DNA from: Clostridiales bacterium
Lineage (GTDB): Bacteria > Bacillota > Clostridia > Peptostreptococcales > Anaerovoracaceae
Direction: 5' to 3'
Assembly (NCBI GenBank): GCA_009778415.1
Contig: WRJV01000199.1
Location: forward strand, 1-6,693
Length of the DNA: 6,693 bases
Shown here: piece by piece, positions 1 to 6,693 of the stretch
Layout of the letters: each line of letters begins with the position of its first letter
Numbering within the stretch: position 1 is the stretch's first letter
The notes under the pieces: model-generated
Told to the model about the DNA's origin: nothing
Seen by the model: the letters and a program-made list of their open reading frames with translations, nothing else
The model's database searches: none
Position numbers and translations under genes: made by a program

Positions 1-199
1 AACTACCAACTACCAACTCAACCCAACTACCAACTACCAACTACCAACCCAACTCAATCCAACCCAACTACCCCCCAATCCAACTGTCACCCCCTCTACC
101 AACTACCAACTACAAACTCCCCTCTACCAACTACCAACTACAAACTACCAACTCAACCCAACTACCAACTACAAACTCCCCTCTCCCAACTCCCAACTA
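1..199. repeat. Degenerate heptanucleotide tandem repeat array (AACTACC)
   Basis: Gene-free low-complexity tract made of a 7-base unit, AACTACC. Ten perfect copies begin at 1, 8, 25, 32, 39, 66, 101, 129, 143 and 160. Between them lie variants such as AACTCAACCC, AACCC, AATCC, AACTAC and AACTCCC. The plus strand has a single G (base 86) in its first 206 bases, so the minus strand is a G/T-rich GGTAGTT array. Larger exact duplications sit inside it: a 28-base unit repeated head to tail at 91-118 and 119-146, and a 30-base block at 8-37 and 143-172. There is no dyad structure, spacer pattern or open frame that would suggest CRISPR, an IS end or a gene. It resembles short tandemly repeated repetitive (STRR) heptamers known in cyanobacteria, but that is an analogy only. 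It probably continues left of the window. Confidence 0.9.
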
Positions 200-207
200 A
201 TTAATTG

Positions 208-236
208 TTGCATTTTCTTACATCTAGTGCTATCAT
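208..236 (+). promoter_or_regulatory. Candidate sigma-A promoter for the deacetylase-bactofilin-gltX operon
   Basis: A -35-like TTGCAT (208-213) is followed by a 17-base spacer and a -10-like TATCAT (231-236), with an extended -10 TG at 228-229. It lies in the AT-rich stretch between the heptamer array and the first gene, as expected for the operon promoter. Transcription would start near 243 and give a leader of about 30 bases. A second -10-like TAGAAT at 244-249 lacks a convincing -35. This is a prediction from sequence alone. Confidence 0.45.
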
Positions 237-255
237 GACTATATAGAATAAAAAA

Positions 256-263
256 GAAGAGGA
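256..263 (+). promoter_or_regulatory. Ribosome binding site of the deacetylase gene
   Basis: The purine-rich GAAGAGGA ends 8 bases before the ATG at 272. This good Shine-Dalgarno spacing supports that start. No other start codon with a comparable site is seen nearby. Confidence 0.6.
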
Positions 264-271
264 TAGAAATA

Positions 272-1237
272 ATGTATTTTGGCAGTGTCCGTTTTTTTAG
301 GCACCTAATTTTGATGGTTATCGCATTGCTGATAATCATACCGACAGTAGGCTGTTTCGTTTTGATGGCTCAAGTCCACAGCCTCCAGGGCCAGCTTGAG
401 TCGCTGCAGCCTAGCTTGCCGCCGGGCAGCGAGGGCGAAAGCAGCAACGGGGACATCCCGGCAGCGAACGAAGGCGAAGATGAGCAGAAAGATGCAGGCG
501 AACAAAACGTTGCAGGTAACGATTTGGCAGCAAACATATCGGCTGACGGGCCTTTGTACCAAGGGAAGTACCCTTGGCTTTACGTTGAAAAAGCTTCCGC
601 ATACGTTCCGGTTACCGAAAAAACAGTGTTCCTTACCTTTGACGACGGCCCCACTGAATACACTCCACAGATTTTGGACACACTGGCAGACAAAGGCGCG
701 CATGCGACGTTTTTTGTCGTTTACAGGGACGGCGAAAACGCAGAAGCCATTTACAAGCGCATCGTCAATGAAGGCCACACGCTTGCCATCCACTCCAAAA
801 CTCATATCTACAGTTACATATATCGCTCAATAGATGATTATTTGGACGATTTTGCAGGCATAGCCGAGCCGCTTGAAACAATAACAGGCGTCAAGCCCGA
901 CATTTTCAGGTTCCCGGGAGGAAGCAGAAACGAATACATCAACCCCATCCGGTCAGAATTGATTGCGGAAATGACCCGCCGAGGCTATACGCACTACGAC
1001 TGGGACGTGACATCTGCCAGCGCTGACGCCAAAGCAACCAAGGAATCCATCTATTCCTACGTCACAAGCGGGGTTTCAGGCGAGGATCGGCAGAGCGCGA
1101 TTGTGCTGCTGCACGACGCAGGGCCTGCGGCAGCCGCAGTAGTAGCAGCTCTACCCGACATCATCGATTCGCTTAAAGCTTCAGGATACAAATTCGGAGT
1201 TTTAAATAACAAAGTCAAACCACCCCAGACAAATTAA
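272..1237 (+). CDS. Membrane-anchored polysaccharide deacetylase (NodB/CE4 family)
   Basis: A predicted carbohydrate esterase family 4 enzyme of 321 residues that removes N-acetyl groups from a cell-surface glycan, most likely peptidoglycan. Residues 12-33 form one hydrophobic segment after an Arg-rich start, so the protein should be anchored with its domain outside. A short coiled-coil-like stretch (34-46) and an acidic, low-complexity linker (47-90) lead to the NodB domain (about 115-312). The family motifs are present in order: TFDDGP (122-127, catalytic D124 and metal ligand D125), HSKTH (174-178, metal ligands H174 and H178), RFPGGSRN (213-220), YDWDVTSASAD (242-252) and LLHDAG (279-284, H281). 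The active site therefore looks intact. C28 in PTVGC is a poor lipobox, so a transmembrane anchor is preferred over a lipoprotein. It is the first gene of the operon, 36 bases before the bactofilin gene. The substrate (MurNAc, GlcNAc or another glycan) cannot be told from sequence. Confidence 0.93.
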   Translation: MYFGSVRFFRHLILMVIALLIIIPTVGCFVLMAQVHSLQGQLESLQPSLPPGSEGESSNGDIPAANEGEDEQKDAGEQNVAGNDLAANISADGPLYQGKYPWLYVEKASAYVPVTEKTVFLTFDDGPTEYTPQILDTLADKGAHATFFVVYRDGENAEAIYKRIVNEGHTLAIHSKTHIYSYIYRSIDDYLDDFAGIAEPLETITGVKPDIFRFPGGSRNEYINPIRSELIAEMTRRGYTHYDWDVTSASADAKATKESIYSYVTSGVSGEDRQSAIVLLHDAGPAAAAVVAALPDIIDSLKASGYKFGVLNNKVKPPQTN

Positions 1238-1257
1238 TCTATTCAACCTACAATTCT

Positions 1258-1265
1258 GAAAGGAG
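1258..1265 (+). promoter_or_regulatory. Ribosome binding site of the bactofilin gene
   Basis: A strong Shine-Dalgarno GAAAGGAG lies 8 bases before the ATG at 1274 and fixes the start. The 36-base gap after the deacetylase stop holds no terminator hairpin, so the two genes are probably co-transcribed. Confidence 0.75.
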
Positions 1266-1273
1266 ACAGCTAA

Positions 1274-2089
1274 ATGGCCGAAAAACCCATGAATAATTTT
1301 AGGACCGCAGTGAACGAATTGATGAATGGAAAAACCAGGGCAGACGAGTTCACCCCCCGTGAAGAGCCCGTCAAAGAGCCTCCCGCCTACAGGGCAGCGC
1401 CTGTTGCGGCACCTGTTGCACAGCCCGTCGCAATGCCCGTTGCCACGGCATTCGAGCCGATTCCCCAGGACAGTGCGCTCTCCGGCAATTTGCCGTCCAT
1501 ATTCGCGCCTGACCTGATAATAGAAGGCACGGTTAAGTCCAAGTCTGACATCAAGTTGAACGGGTACATCAAAGGCGACGTAAGCTGCGGCGGCTCAGTT
1601 TATTCCACCGGAACTGTCGAAGGGAACATCGACGGCGTAAACGTCATATTGGAAGGAAGCACTGTGACCGGCAACATCAACGTTAGGAGTTCAGTAGCTG
1701 TTGACAGCAGTTCCTCCGTCACCGGCGACATTGTCGGAGCTTCTTTGATATCAGACGGCAAGATTAAGGGGAACATCATTTTGAAAGACTCCATCTCGCT
1801 GCAGTCCAACTCCACGCTGATCGGAAACGTCAAGGCAAAGAACATAGCCATTGAAGCCGGCTCGACCCTTATGGGCAGCATCGAAATCAAATCATCACCG
1901 CCAGATCCCACGCCGATACCCCCTCCGCTGCATTCATATGCGCCGGCGCCACCGCAGGCGGCTGCGCCTGAATTTACCCCCGCTTCCGGTTCGGTTGCCG
2001 ATTTGCTGGCAAAAAAGGAAGCCCTGAAAGAATCCCTCGCCAAAAAAGAAACAGACAGAGGGCCGGACACAAAGAACAAGTTTAAATGA
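1274..2089 (+). CDS. Bactofilin (polymer-forming cytoskeletal protein)
   Basis: A protein of 271 residues with a bactofilin (DUF583/CcmA-type) core at about 76-206. The core is a run of about seven turns of 15-19 residues, each ending in a G-x-I/V type step (GYIKGDV, GTVEGNI, STVTGNI, SSVTGDI, GKIKGNI, STLIGNV, STLMGSI), as expected for the right-handed beta-helix that polymerises end to end without nucleotide. Before it come a short amphipathic stretch (6-18), which could touch the membrane, and a Pro/Ala/Val-rich linker with repeated PVA (41-58). After it come a proline-rich segment (209-237) and a Lys/Glu-rich probable helix (241-260). These tails are longer than in minimal bactofilins. 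In other bacteria bactofilins scaffold wall enzymes and shape the cell; the wall deacetylase gene just upstream fits such a role. The last four bases overlap gltX. The family call is firm, the cellular role inferred. Confidence 0.93.
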   Translation: MAEKPMNNFRTAVNELMNGKTRADEFTPREEPVKEPPAYRAAPVAAPVAQPVAMPVATAFEPIPQDSALSGNLPSIFAPDLIIEGTVKSKSDIKLNGYIKGDVSCGGSVYSTGTVEGNIDGVNVILEGSTVTGNINVRSSVAVDSSSSVTGDIVGASLISDGKIKGNIILKDSISLQSNSTLIGNVKAKNIAIEAGSTLMGSIEIKSSPPDPTPIPPPLHSYAPAPPQAAAPEFTPASGSVADLLAKKEALKESLAKKETDRGPDTKNKFK

Positions 2090-3741
2090 CAATTAGCGGC
2101 AACGACATTCGCATGGCCAAGCTGCTGTTCCCCAATATCACTGCAACCCCTGAACATTACGAGGGGCTGTTTCCTCAGCGCGGTTTGACAGCAGGCGCGA
2201 AGGTGACAAGGCTGGCACCGAGCCCCACAGGCTTCATACACCTTGGCAACCTTTACGGCGCATTCGTCGACGAGCGCCTCGCGCACCAAAGCGAAGGCGT
2301 GTTTTTCCTGCGCATTGAAGACACCGATGAAAAACGTTATGTGGACGGAGCCGTCGACGTGATTATTTCCTCCCTCAAATTTTTTGGCATCGATTTTGAC
2401 GAAGGCGCCGGCCCAGACGGCGACACCGGCGATTACGGGCCCTACCACCAGAGCAACCGGACCGACGTGTACCAGTGCTTTGCCAAGCATTTGGTGGAGC
2501 GCGGCTGCGCGTACCCTTGCTTCCTTACCGAACAGGAAATATCGGAAATTCGCCAGGCTCAGGAAAAGAGAAAAGAAAACCCCGGCATATACGGGGAATG
2601 GGCTTCCGGCAGGGATTTGACCTTTGAGCAAGTGGAATCCCGCGTGAGGTCAGGCATGCCATACGTGCTGCGGCTTAAGTCTGCGGGCGCCGGCGGGACG
2701 ATCCATGTCGAAGACGGCATCAGGGGAACACTTGCAATGCCTGAAAACAACCAAGACGTCGTTTTGCTGAAAACGAACGGGGTCCCCACCTACCACTTCG
2801 CACACGTCGTAGACGACCACCTGATGCGCACGACCCACGTTGTCCGGGGGGCAGAATGGCTGCCGTCGCTCCCTATCCACATTGAGCTCTTCAAAATGCT
2901 AGGTTTTCCGCTCCCAGTGTACTGCCACACAGCGCAGCTTATGAAACTTGGCGAAGGCGGCAACAAGAGAAAGCTGTCAAAGCGCGAGGACCCTGAACTG
3001 TCCCTTGACTATTACCGAAACGAAGGGTACCACCCGAACGCAGTCAGGGAGTACCTGCTGACCATCCTGAATTCCGACTACGAAGAATGGCGCCGGGCAA
3101 ACCCGGGCAAAGACGCAGGCGAATTCCCGTTCGCAATAGAAAAAATGAGCACGTCCGGGGCATTGTTCGACTTGGACAAGCTGAACGACGTCAGCAAGGA
3201 CGTGTTGCTCGGCATCCCGGCAGAGGAGCTTTGCGGTTTCATGGCAGGATGGGCGAAGGAGTTTCGGCCGGAAATTGCTGGCCTTTTTGAAGGGAACGAA
3301 ACATATGTCGGAAGAATCCTAGATTTGGGCAGGAGCGGCAGCAACCCAAGGAAGGATTTGATATGCGCCAAGCAGATTTTTGAATTCATACGCTATTTTT
3401 TCGACAGCTATTTCACAGCAGTGGACGAACCCCCGCCAAACGTGAGCAAAGCCGACGCAAGCGCAATTTTAAAGTCGTATCTTGACACGTACTGCCACGG
3501 CGACGACCAGCAGCAGTGGTTCGGCAAGATCAGGGAGATCGGCGCGTCCCTCGGGTACGCCGCAAAACCAAAGGACTTCAAGAAAAACCCGGATCAGTAC
3601 AAGGGGCACGTCGGCGACGTCAGCACCGTCATAAGAATTGCCCTGGTGGGCCGGGCGCAGTCGCCGGACCTGTGGGAGATACAACAGATACTAGGTGAGG
3701 AACGGGTGAGGCAGCGGATAAAAAACTGCGTTCCAGCATAA
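2086..3741 (+). CDS. gltX: Glutamyl-tRNA synthetase, clostridial type
   Basis: A class I aminoacyl-tRNA synthetase that charges tRNA with glutamate. It has 551 residues, longer than the roughly 470-490 usual in bacteria but like the extended clostridial form. The catalytic fold carries APSPTGFIHLGN (44-55, the HIGH-motif equivalent is HLGN), RIEDTD (76-81), YHFAHVVDDHLMR (236-248) with VVRGAEWLPS (252-261), and the KMSKS equivalent KLSKR (296-300). The helical anticodon-binding part fills about 365-551. The connective region shows C-A-Y-P-C (141-145) followed by F-L and then YGEWAS (169-174), so the Cys-rich zinc site of the E. coli enzyme is absent. The start at 2086 has an ATGA overlap with the bactofilin stop and no strong ribosome binding site, which suggests translational coupling. 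A second ATG at 2113 (residue 10) is possible, since relatives begin shortly before LLFP. Whether it also charges tRNA-Gln cannot be judged. A terminator follows directly. Confidence 0.94.
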   Translation: MTISGNDIRMAKLLFPNITATPEHYEGLFPQRGLTAGAKVTRLAPSPTGFIHLGNLYGAFVDERLAHQSEGVFFLRIEDTDEKRYVDGAVDVIISSLKFFGIDFDEGAGPDGDTGDYGPYHQSNRTDVYQCFAKHLVERGCAYPCFLTEQEISEIRQAQEKRKENPGIYGEWASGRDLTFEQVESRVRSGMPYVLRLKSAGAGGTIHVEDGIRGTLAMPENNQDVVLLKTNGVPTYHFAHVVDDHLMRTTHVVRGAEWLPSLPIHIELFKMLGFPLPVYCHTAQLMKLGEGGNKRKLSKREDPELSLDYYRNEGYHPNAVREYLLTILNSDYEEWRRANPGKDAGEFPFAIEKMSTSGALFDLDKLNDVSKDVLLGIPAEELCGFMAGWAKEFRPEIAGLFEGNETYVGRILDLGRSGSNPRKDLICAKQIFEFIRYFFDSYFTAVDEPPPNVSKADASAILKSYLDTYCHGDDQQQWFGKIREIGASLGYAAKPKDFKKNPDQYKGHVGDVSTVIRIALVGRAQSPDLWEIQQILGEERVRQRIKNCVPA

Positions 3742-3747
3742 AAAAAC

Positions 3748-3784
3748 AAGCGGGATGCCCAGTGTAAAACCAAGCGCCCCGCTT
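3748..3784. terminator. Bidirectional intrinsic terminator between gltX and hppA
   Basis: AAGCGGG (3748-3754) pairs with CCCGCTT (3778-3784). The stem extends past one A-C mismatch by T-G, G-C and C-G pairs (3756-3758 with 3774-3776), around a 15-base loop. On the plus strand the stem runs into TTTTCTATTT. On the minus strand it is followed, after CCGCTTG, by a run of seven T (complement of 3740-3746). It can therefore serve both converging operons, and it fills nearly the whole 59-base gap. Confidence 0.85.
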
Positions 3785-3800
3785 TTCTATTTGACGTCAA

Positions 3801-5840
3801 CTAGCCGATAAGGCCGTTTCCCTGCATGATTCTCAGGAACACGTCCGCAAACACCACAGAGACGATCGTCATGAGCTTTATCAGGATGTTGATTGACGGC
3901 CCTGACGTGTCCTTGAACGGGTCGCCCACCGTGTCGCCCACGACGGCGGCTTTGTGCGGCTCGCTGCCCTTTCCGCCGTAATTGCCTTCTTCGATGAACT
4001 TCTTTGCGTTGTCCCATGCACCGCCGGCATTGGCCATCATTATGGCAACAAGCACGCCGGACGCCATGGCGCCCGCCAGCATCCCTCCAAGGGCTTCGGT
4101 ACCCATTACGATGCCTACGGCAAGAGGAGCGATTATCGCGAGCAGCCCCGGCGCCACCATTTCCTGCAGCGCCGCTTTCGTGGAGATGTCCACGCACCTG
4201 GCGTAGTCGGGCTTCGACGTCCCCGCCATGATGCCCGCGTCCTCCCTGAACTGCCTACGCACTTCGTCAATCATCTGTTTTGCGGCTTTTCCCACGGAAT
4301 TCATCGTAAGGGCAGAGAAGAGGAACGGGAGCATCGCCCCGATGAACAGCCCTGCGATTACTAAAGGCTGCAGCAGGCTGATCGACTCTATTTTCACAAG
4401 TTGGGAATACGTAGCAAACAAGGCGAGCGCTGTGAGCGCAGCGGAGCCAATGGCAAACCCCTTCCCGATTGCGGCCGTCGTGTTGCCGACAGCGTCAAGC
4501 TTGTCGGTTATTTTCCTTACGTCCTTTGGCAGCTCGGACATTTCGGCGATACCGCCGGCATTGTCCGAAACCGGCCCATATGCGTCCACGGCCACCGTCA
4601 TGGCTGTCGTGGAAAGCATCCCGACAGCTGCAAGGGCTATGCCGTAAAGCCCGGCGAACATGTTCGCGACCAAAATGCCCGCAGCGATGCAGATGATGGG
4701 CCATACTGTGGAAAGCATGCCCACCCCGAAGCCGCTTATTATCGTAGTGGCCGGCCCTGTCTGGCACTGCTCCGCTATGGTCTTGACCGATTTGTAATCC
4801 CCGGACGTGTAAATTTCAGTTATCTTGCCGATCGCTATGCCTACTACAAGCCCCGCAATGATTGCAACCGCGCAATTGAACGTGCCCAGCAAGGCTTTGC
4901 TCAGCACTACCGAGCACACTATTACGATAGACCCGCTGACATACGTCCCCATATTCAAAGCCGACGCAGGGTTCGAACCGTCGCCGCCGCGCACAAACAT
5001 GATGCCGATCATGGAGGCTATAAGCCCGATTGCCGACAGCAAAAGCGGAAAAGCAGCCCCTGCAACGGGGTCCAAAACGAAAGCCTCCCCAAACCGAGGG
5101 TGTATTGACGGTATGACTACTGCAAGGGCGATCGACGAAATAATCGCCCCGACGTAAGACTCAAACAAGTCTGAACCCATGCCGGCCACGTCCCCCACGT
5201 TGTCCCCCACGTTGTCGGCTATTACGGCAGGGTTCCTCGGGTCGTCCTCCGGTATCCCCGCTTCGACTTTGCCGACAAGGTCTGCGCCTACGTCAGCAGC
5301 TTTCGTGTAAATCCCGCCGCCGACTCGGCCAAAGAGCGCCATCGAAGAAGCTCCAAGGCCAAAACCGGTAACTACCGAGGCGGCGTCCGCCGCTCCGAGC
5401 ACCACGACAACGAGGCCCACTCCCAGAAGCCCCAGCCCGGAGACGCAGAGCCCCATGACTGCCCCGCTCCTGAATGCGACCTTGAGGGCTTTGTTCATGC
5501 CGCTCTCCATAGCGGCGTTGGCAGTCCTGACGTTTCCCTTTGTCGCCACTTTCATGCCGAAGAACCCGGCCATCACAGAAAACGTAGCGCCGAACACGTA
5601 CAGCACCGCCGTCAGCCAGCTGATAAAAAACCCTATGATAACAAACAAGACGGCAATCACGACAATCATTGTCTTGTACTCCCTGCTCAGGAACGCCATA
5701 GCGCCTTCCCTGATGTATCCGGAAATTTCTTTCATACGTTCCGTGCCCTCGTTCACCTTGCTTATCCAAGAAGACAAGCCGTAAGCGAACACAAGCGCAG
5801 CGACAGCTGCAACCGGGGCAACTATTGGCAAATAATTCAT
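3801..5840 (-). CDS. hppA: Membrane-bound K+-dependent pyrophosphatase, probable ion pump
   Basis: An integral membrane enzyme of 679 residues that hydrolyses pyrophosphate and pumps Na+ and/or H+ out of the cytoplasm; about 16 membrane helices are expected for the family. The Mg-PPi site motifs are all visible: [14 protein letters not shown] (180-193), [19 protein letters not shown] (199-217), [17 protein letters not shown] (418-434), [12 protein letters not shown] (603-614) and [15 protein letters not shown] (635-649). [10 protein letters not shown] (452-461) has Ala at 456 and Gly at 459, the pattern of the K+-dependent class; K+-independent H+ pumps have Lys and Thr there. DLFES (224-228) matches the D-x-x-E-S Na+/H+ gate of Na+-pumping members such as the Thermotoga enzyme, and K655 in INILIK could be its lysine partner. 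I infer Na+ pumping, not proven. The start at 5840 is chosen because CGGGGAGGGAG precedes it and the family begins near there. The frame is open to 6047, but those 69 codons overlap secG and look non-coding. It starts 16 bases after the secG stop. Confidence 0.96.
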   Translation of the reverse strand: MNYLPIVAPVAAVAALVFAYGLSSWISKVNEGTERMKEISGYIREGAMAFLSREYKTMIVVIAVLFVIIGFFISWLTAVLYVFGATFSVMAGFFGMKVATKGNVRTANAAMESGMNKALKVAFRSGAVMGLCVSGLGLLGVGLVVVVLGAADAASVVTGFGLGASSMALFGRVGGGIYTKAADVGADLVGKVEAGIPEDDPRNPAVIADNVGDNVGDVAGMGSDLFESYVGAIISSIALAVVIPSIHPRFGEAFVLDPVAGAAFPLLLSAIGLIASMIGIMFVRGGDGSNPASALNMGTYVSGSIVIVCSVVLSKALLGTFNCAVAIIAGLVVGIAIGKITEIYTSGDYKSVKTIAEQCQTGPATTIISGFGVGMLSTVWPIICIAAGILVANMFAGLYGIALAAVGMLSTTAMTVAVDAYGPVSDNAGGIAEMSELPKDVRKITDKLDAVGNTTAAIGKGFAIGSAALTALALFATYSQLVKIESISLLQPLVIAGLFIGAMLPFLFSALTMNSVGKAAKQMIDEVRRQFREDAGIMAGTSKPDYARCVDISTKAALQEMVAPGLLAIIAPLAVGIVMGTEALGGMLAGAMASGVLVAIMMANAGGAWDNAKKFIEEGNYGGKGSEPHKAAVVGDTVGDPFKDTSGPSINILIKLMTIVSVVFADVFLRIMQGNGLIG

Positions 5841-5845
5841 TGAAA

Positions 5846-5855
5846 CTCCCTCCCC
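5846..5855 (-). promoter_or_regulatory. Ribosome binding site of hppA
   Basis: On the minus strand GGGGAGGGAG lies about 5 bases before the ATG at 5840, inside the 16-base gap after secG. It decides the hppA start against the longer open frame. Confidence 0.75.
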
Positions 5856-5856
5856 G

Positions 5857-6093
5857 CTATTCCAAACCAACCAAAACCAGGGATATGACGATAAACAGCA
5901 CTGCGCCAACAGTCGTAATCTTGCTGAGGATGGCTTCGTACCCTCTGCTTTTCTTCTTACCGAAAAGCTGCTCGGCGCCCCCGCCGATTGAACCTGCCAG
6001 CCCCGCGCTGTTCCCGGATTGAAGCAGTATGCTTGCAATAAGGACAAGGCTCGAAATCCCCAGCAGTATCATTAAAATTAACCTTAAACTCAT
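5857..6093 (-). CDS. secG: Preprotein translocase subunit SecG
   Basis: A small membrane protein of 78 residues, the accessory subunit that helps SecYE and SecA move proteins across the cytoplasmic membrane. Two hydrophobic segments (about 4-24 and 57-76) flank the conserved cytoplasmic loop [20 protein letters not shown] (23-42), followed by [18 protein letters not shown] (43-60), which is diagnostic for SecG. The length is normal for Bacillota. The start at 6093 is preceded by GGGAGG six bases upstream. An ATG at 6135 would add 14 residues but has no ribosome binding site. It lies 57 bases after enolase, an order common in Bacillota, where secG is often followed by rnr and smpB; here hppA follows instead. 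Confidence 0.93.
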   Translation of the reverse strand: MSLRLILMILLGISSLVLIASILLQSGNSAGLAGSIGGGAEQLFGKKKSRGYEAILSKITTVGAVLFIVISLVLVGLE

Positions 6094-6099
6094 GATGTA

Positions 6100-6105
6100 C
6101 CTCCC
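6100..6105 (-). promoter_or_regulatory. Ribosome binding site of secG
   Basis: GGGAGG on the minus strand, six bases before the ATG at 6093. It selects this start over the in-frame ATG at 6135. Confidence 0.75.
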
Positions 6106-6125
6106 AATAAATAAATAACCTTTAG

Positions 6126-6693
<568 letters not shown>

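Noticed and set aside
1..199. CRISPR array
   Set aside because: The units are 7 bases, contiguous and degenerate, with no constant-length repeat separated by unique spacers and no cas gene in the window.
323..364. Lipoprotein signal in the deacetylase (C28)
   Set aside because: PTVGC lacks the usual Leu at -3, and the hydrophobic segment continues past the cysteine, so a transmembrane anchor is more likely.
1600..2631. Long minus-strand open frame of 343 codons across bactofilin and gltX
   Set aside because: It is antisense to two well-identified genes, its translation shows no family motif, and it has no ribosome binding site or promoter of its own. Such frames arise from the codon bias of the real genes.
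4401..5108. Plus-strand open frame of 235 codons inside hppA
   Set aside because: Antisense shadow of hppA with odd His/Arg/Tyr-rich composition and no recognisable domain.
5185..5217. Short DNA direct repeat (CCCCCACGTTGT) within hppA
   Set aside because: It encodes the conserved repeated DNVG-DNVG catalytic motif, so protein constraint explains it.
5841..6047. 69-codon N-terminal extension of HppA
   Set aside because: It overlaps secG in another frame, looks non-coding, and a strong ribosome binding site precedes the ATG at 5840, which matches the usual family start.

Overview
The window looks like chromosomal DNA from a Gram-positive anaerobe of the Clostridia (Bacillota). The reasons are a long clostridial-type glutamyl-tRNA synthetase that opens with an LLFP segment, an eno-secG gene order common in Bacillota, a K+-dependent membrane pyrophosphatase, strong AGGAGG-like ribosome binding sites, and a bactofilin beside a NodB-type wall deacetylase. 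The species cannot be named from this sequence. Base composition is moderately GC-rich and even across the genes, and nothing suggests recent transfer.

Layout. Bases 1-199 hold a gene-free, almost G-less array of degenerate heptamers (consensus AACTACC on the plus strand, GGTAGTT on the minus strand). A short AT-rich promoter region follows. Three plus-strand genes form a probable operon: a membrane-anchored polysaccharide deacetylase (272-1237), a bactofilin (1274-2089) and glutamyl-tRNA synthetase (2086-3741, 4-base ATGA overlap). It ends at a hairpin (3748-3784) with T-tracts on both strands, which can stop transcription from both sides. Converging from the right on the minus strand are the 3' part of enolase (6151-6693, cut by the window edge), secG (5857-6093) and hppA (3801-5840). 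A candidate promoter overlaps the enolase stop codon and could give secG-hppA its own transcription.

How the genes work together. The left operon joins a cell-surface hydrolase that trims N-acetyl groups from wall glycan to a cytoskeletal scaffold that elsewhere positions wall-modifying enzymes, with a translation enzyme as apparent passenger. The right group joins glycolysis (enolase), protein export (SecG) and an ion pump powered by pyrophosphate (HppA). Residues in HppA point to the K+-dependent class and match the Na+-site pattern of Na+-pumping members.

I found no clear new biological system. The features most worth a second look are the heptamer array with its internal longer duplications, the bactofilin-deacetylase pairing, and the eno-secG-hppA arrangement with a promoter candidate inside the end of eno.
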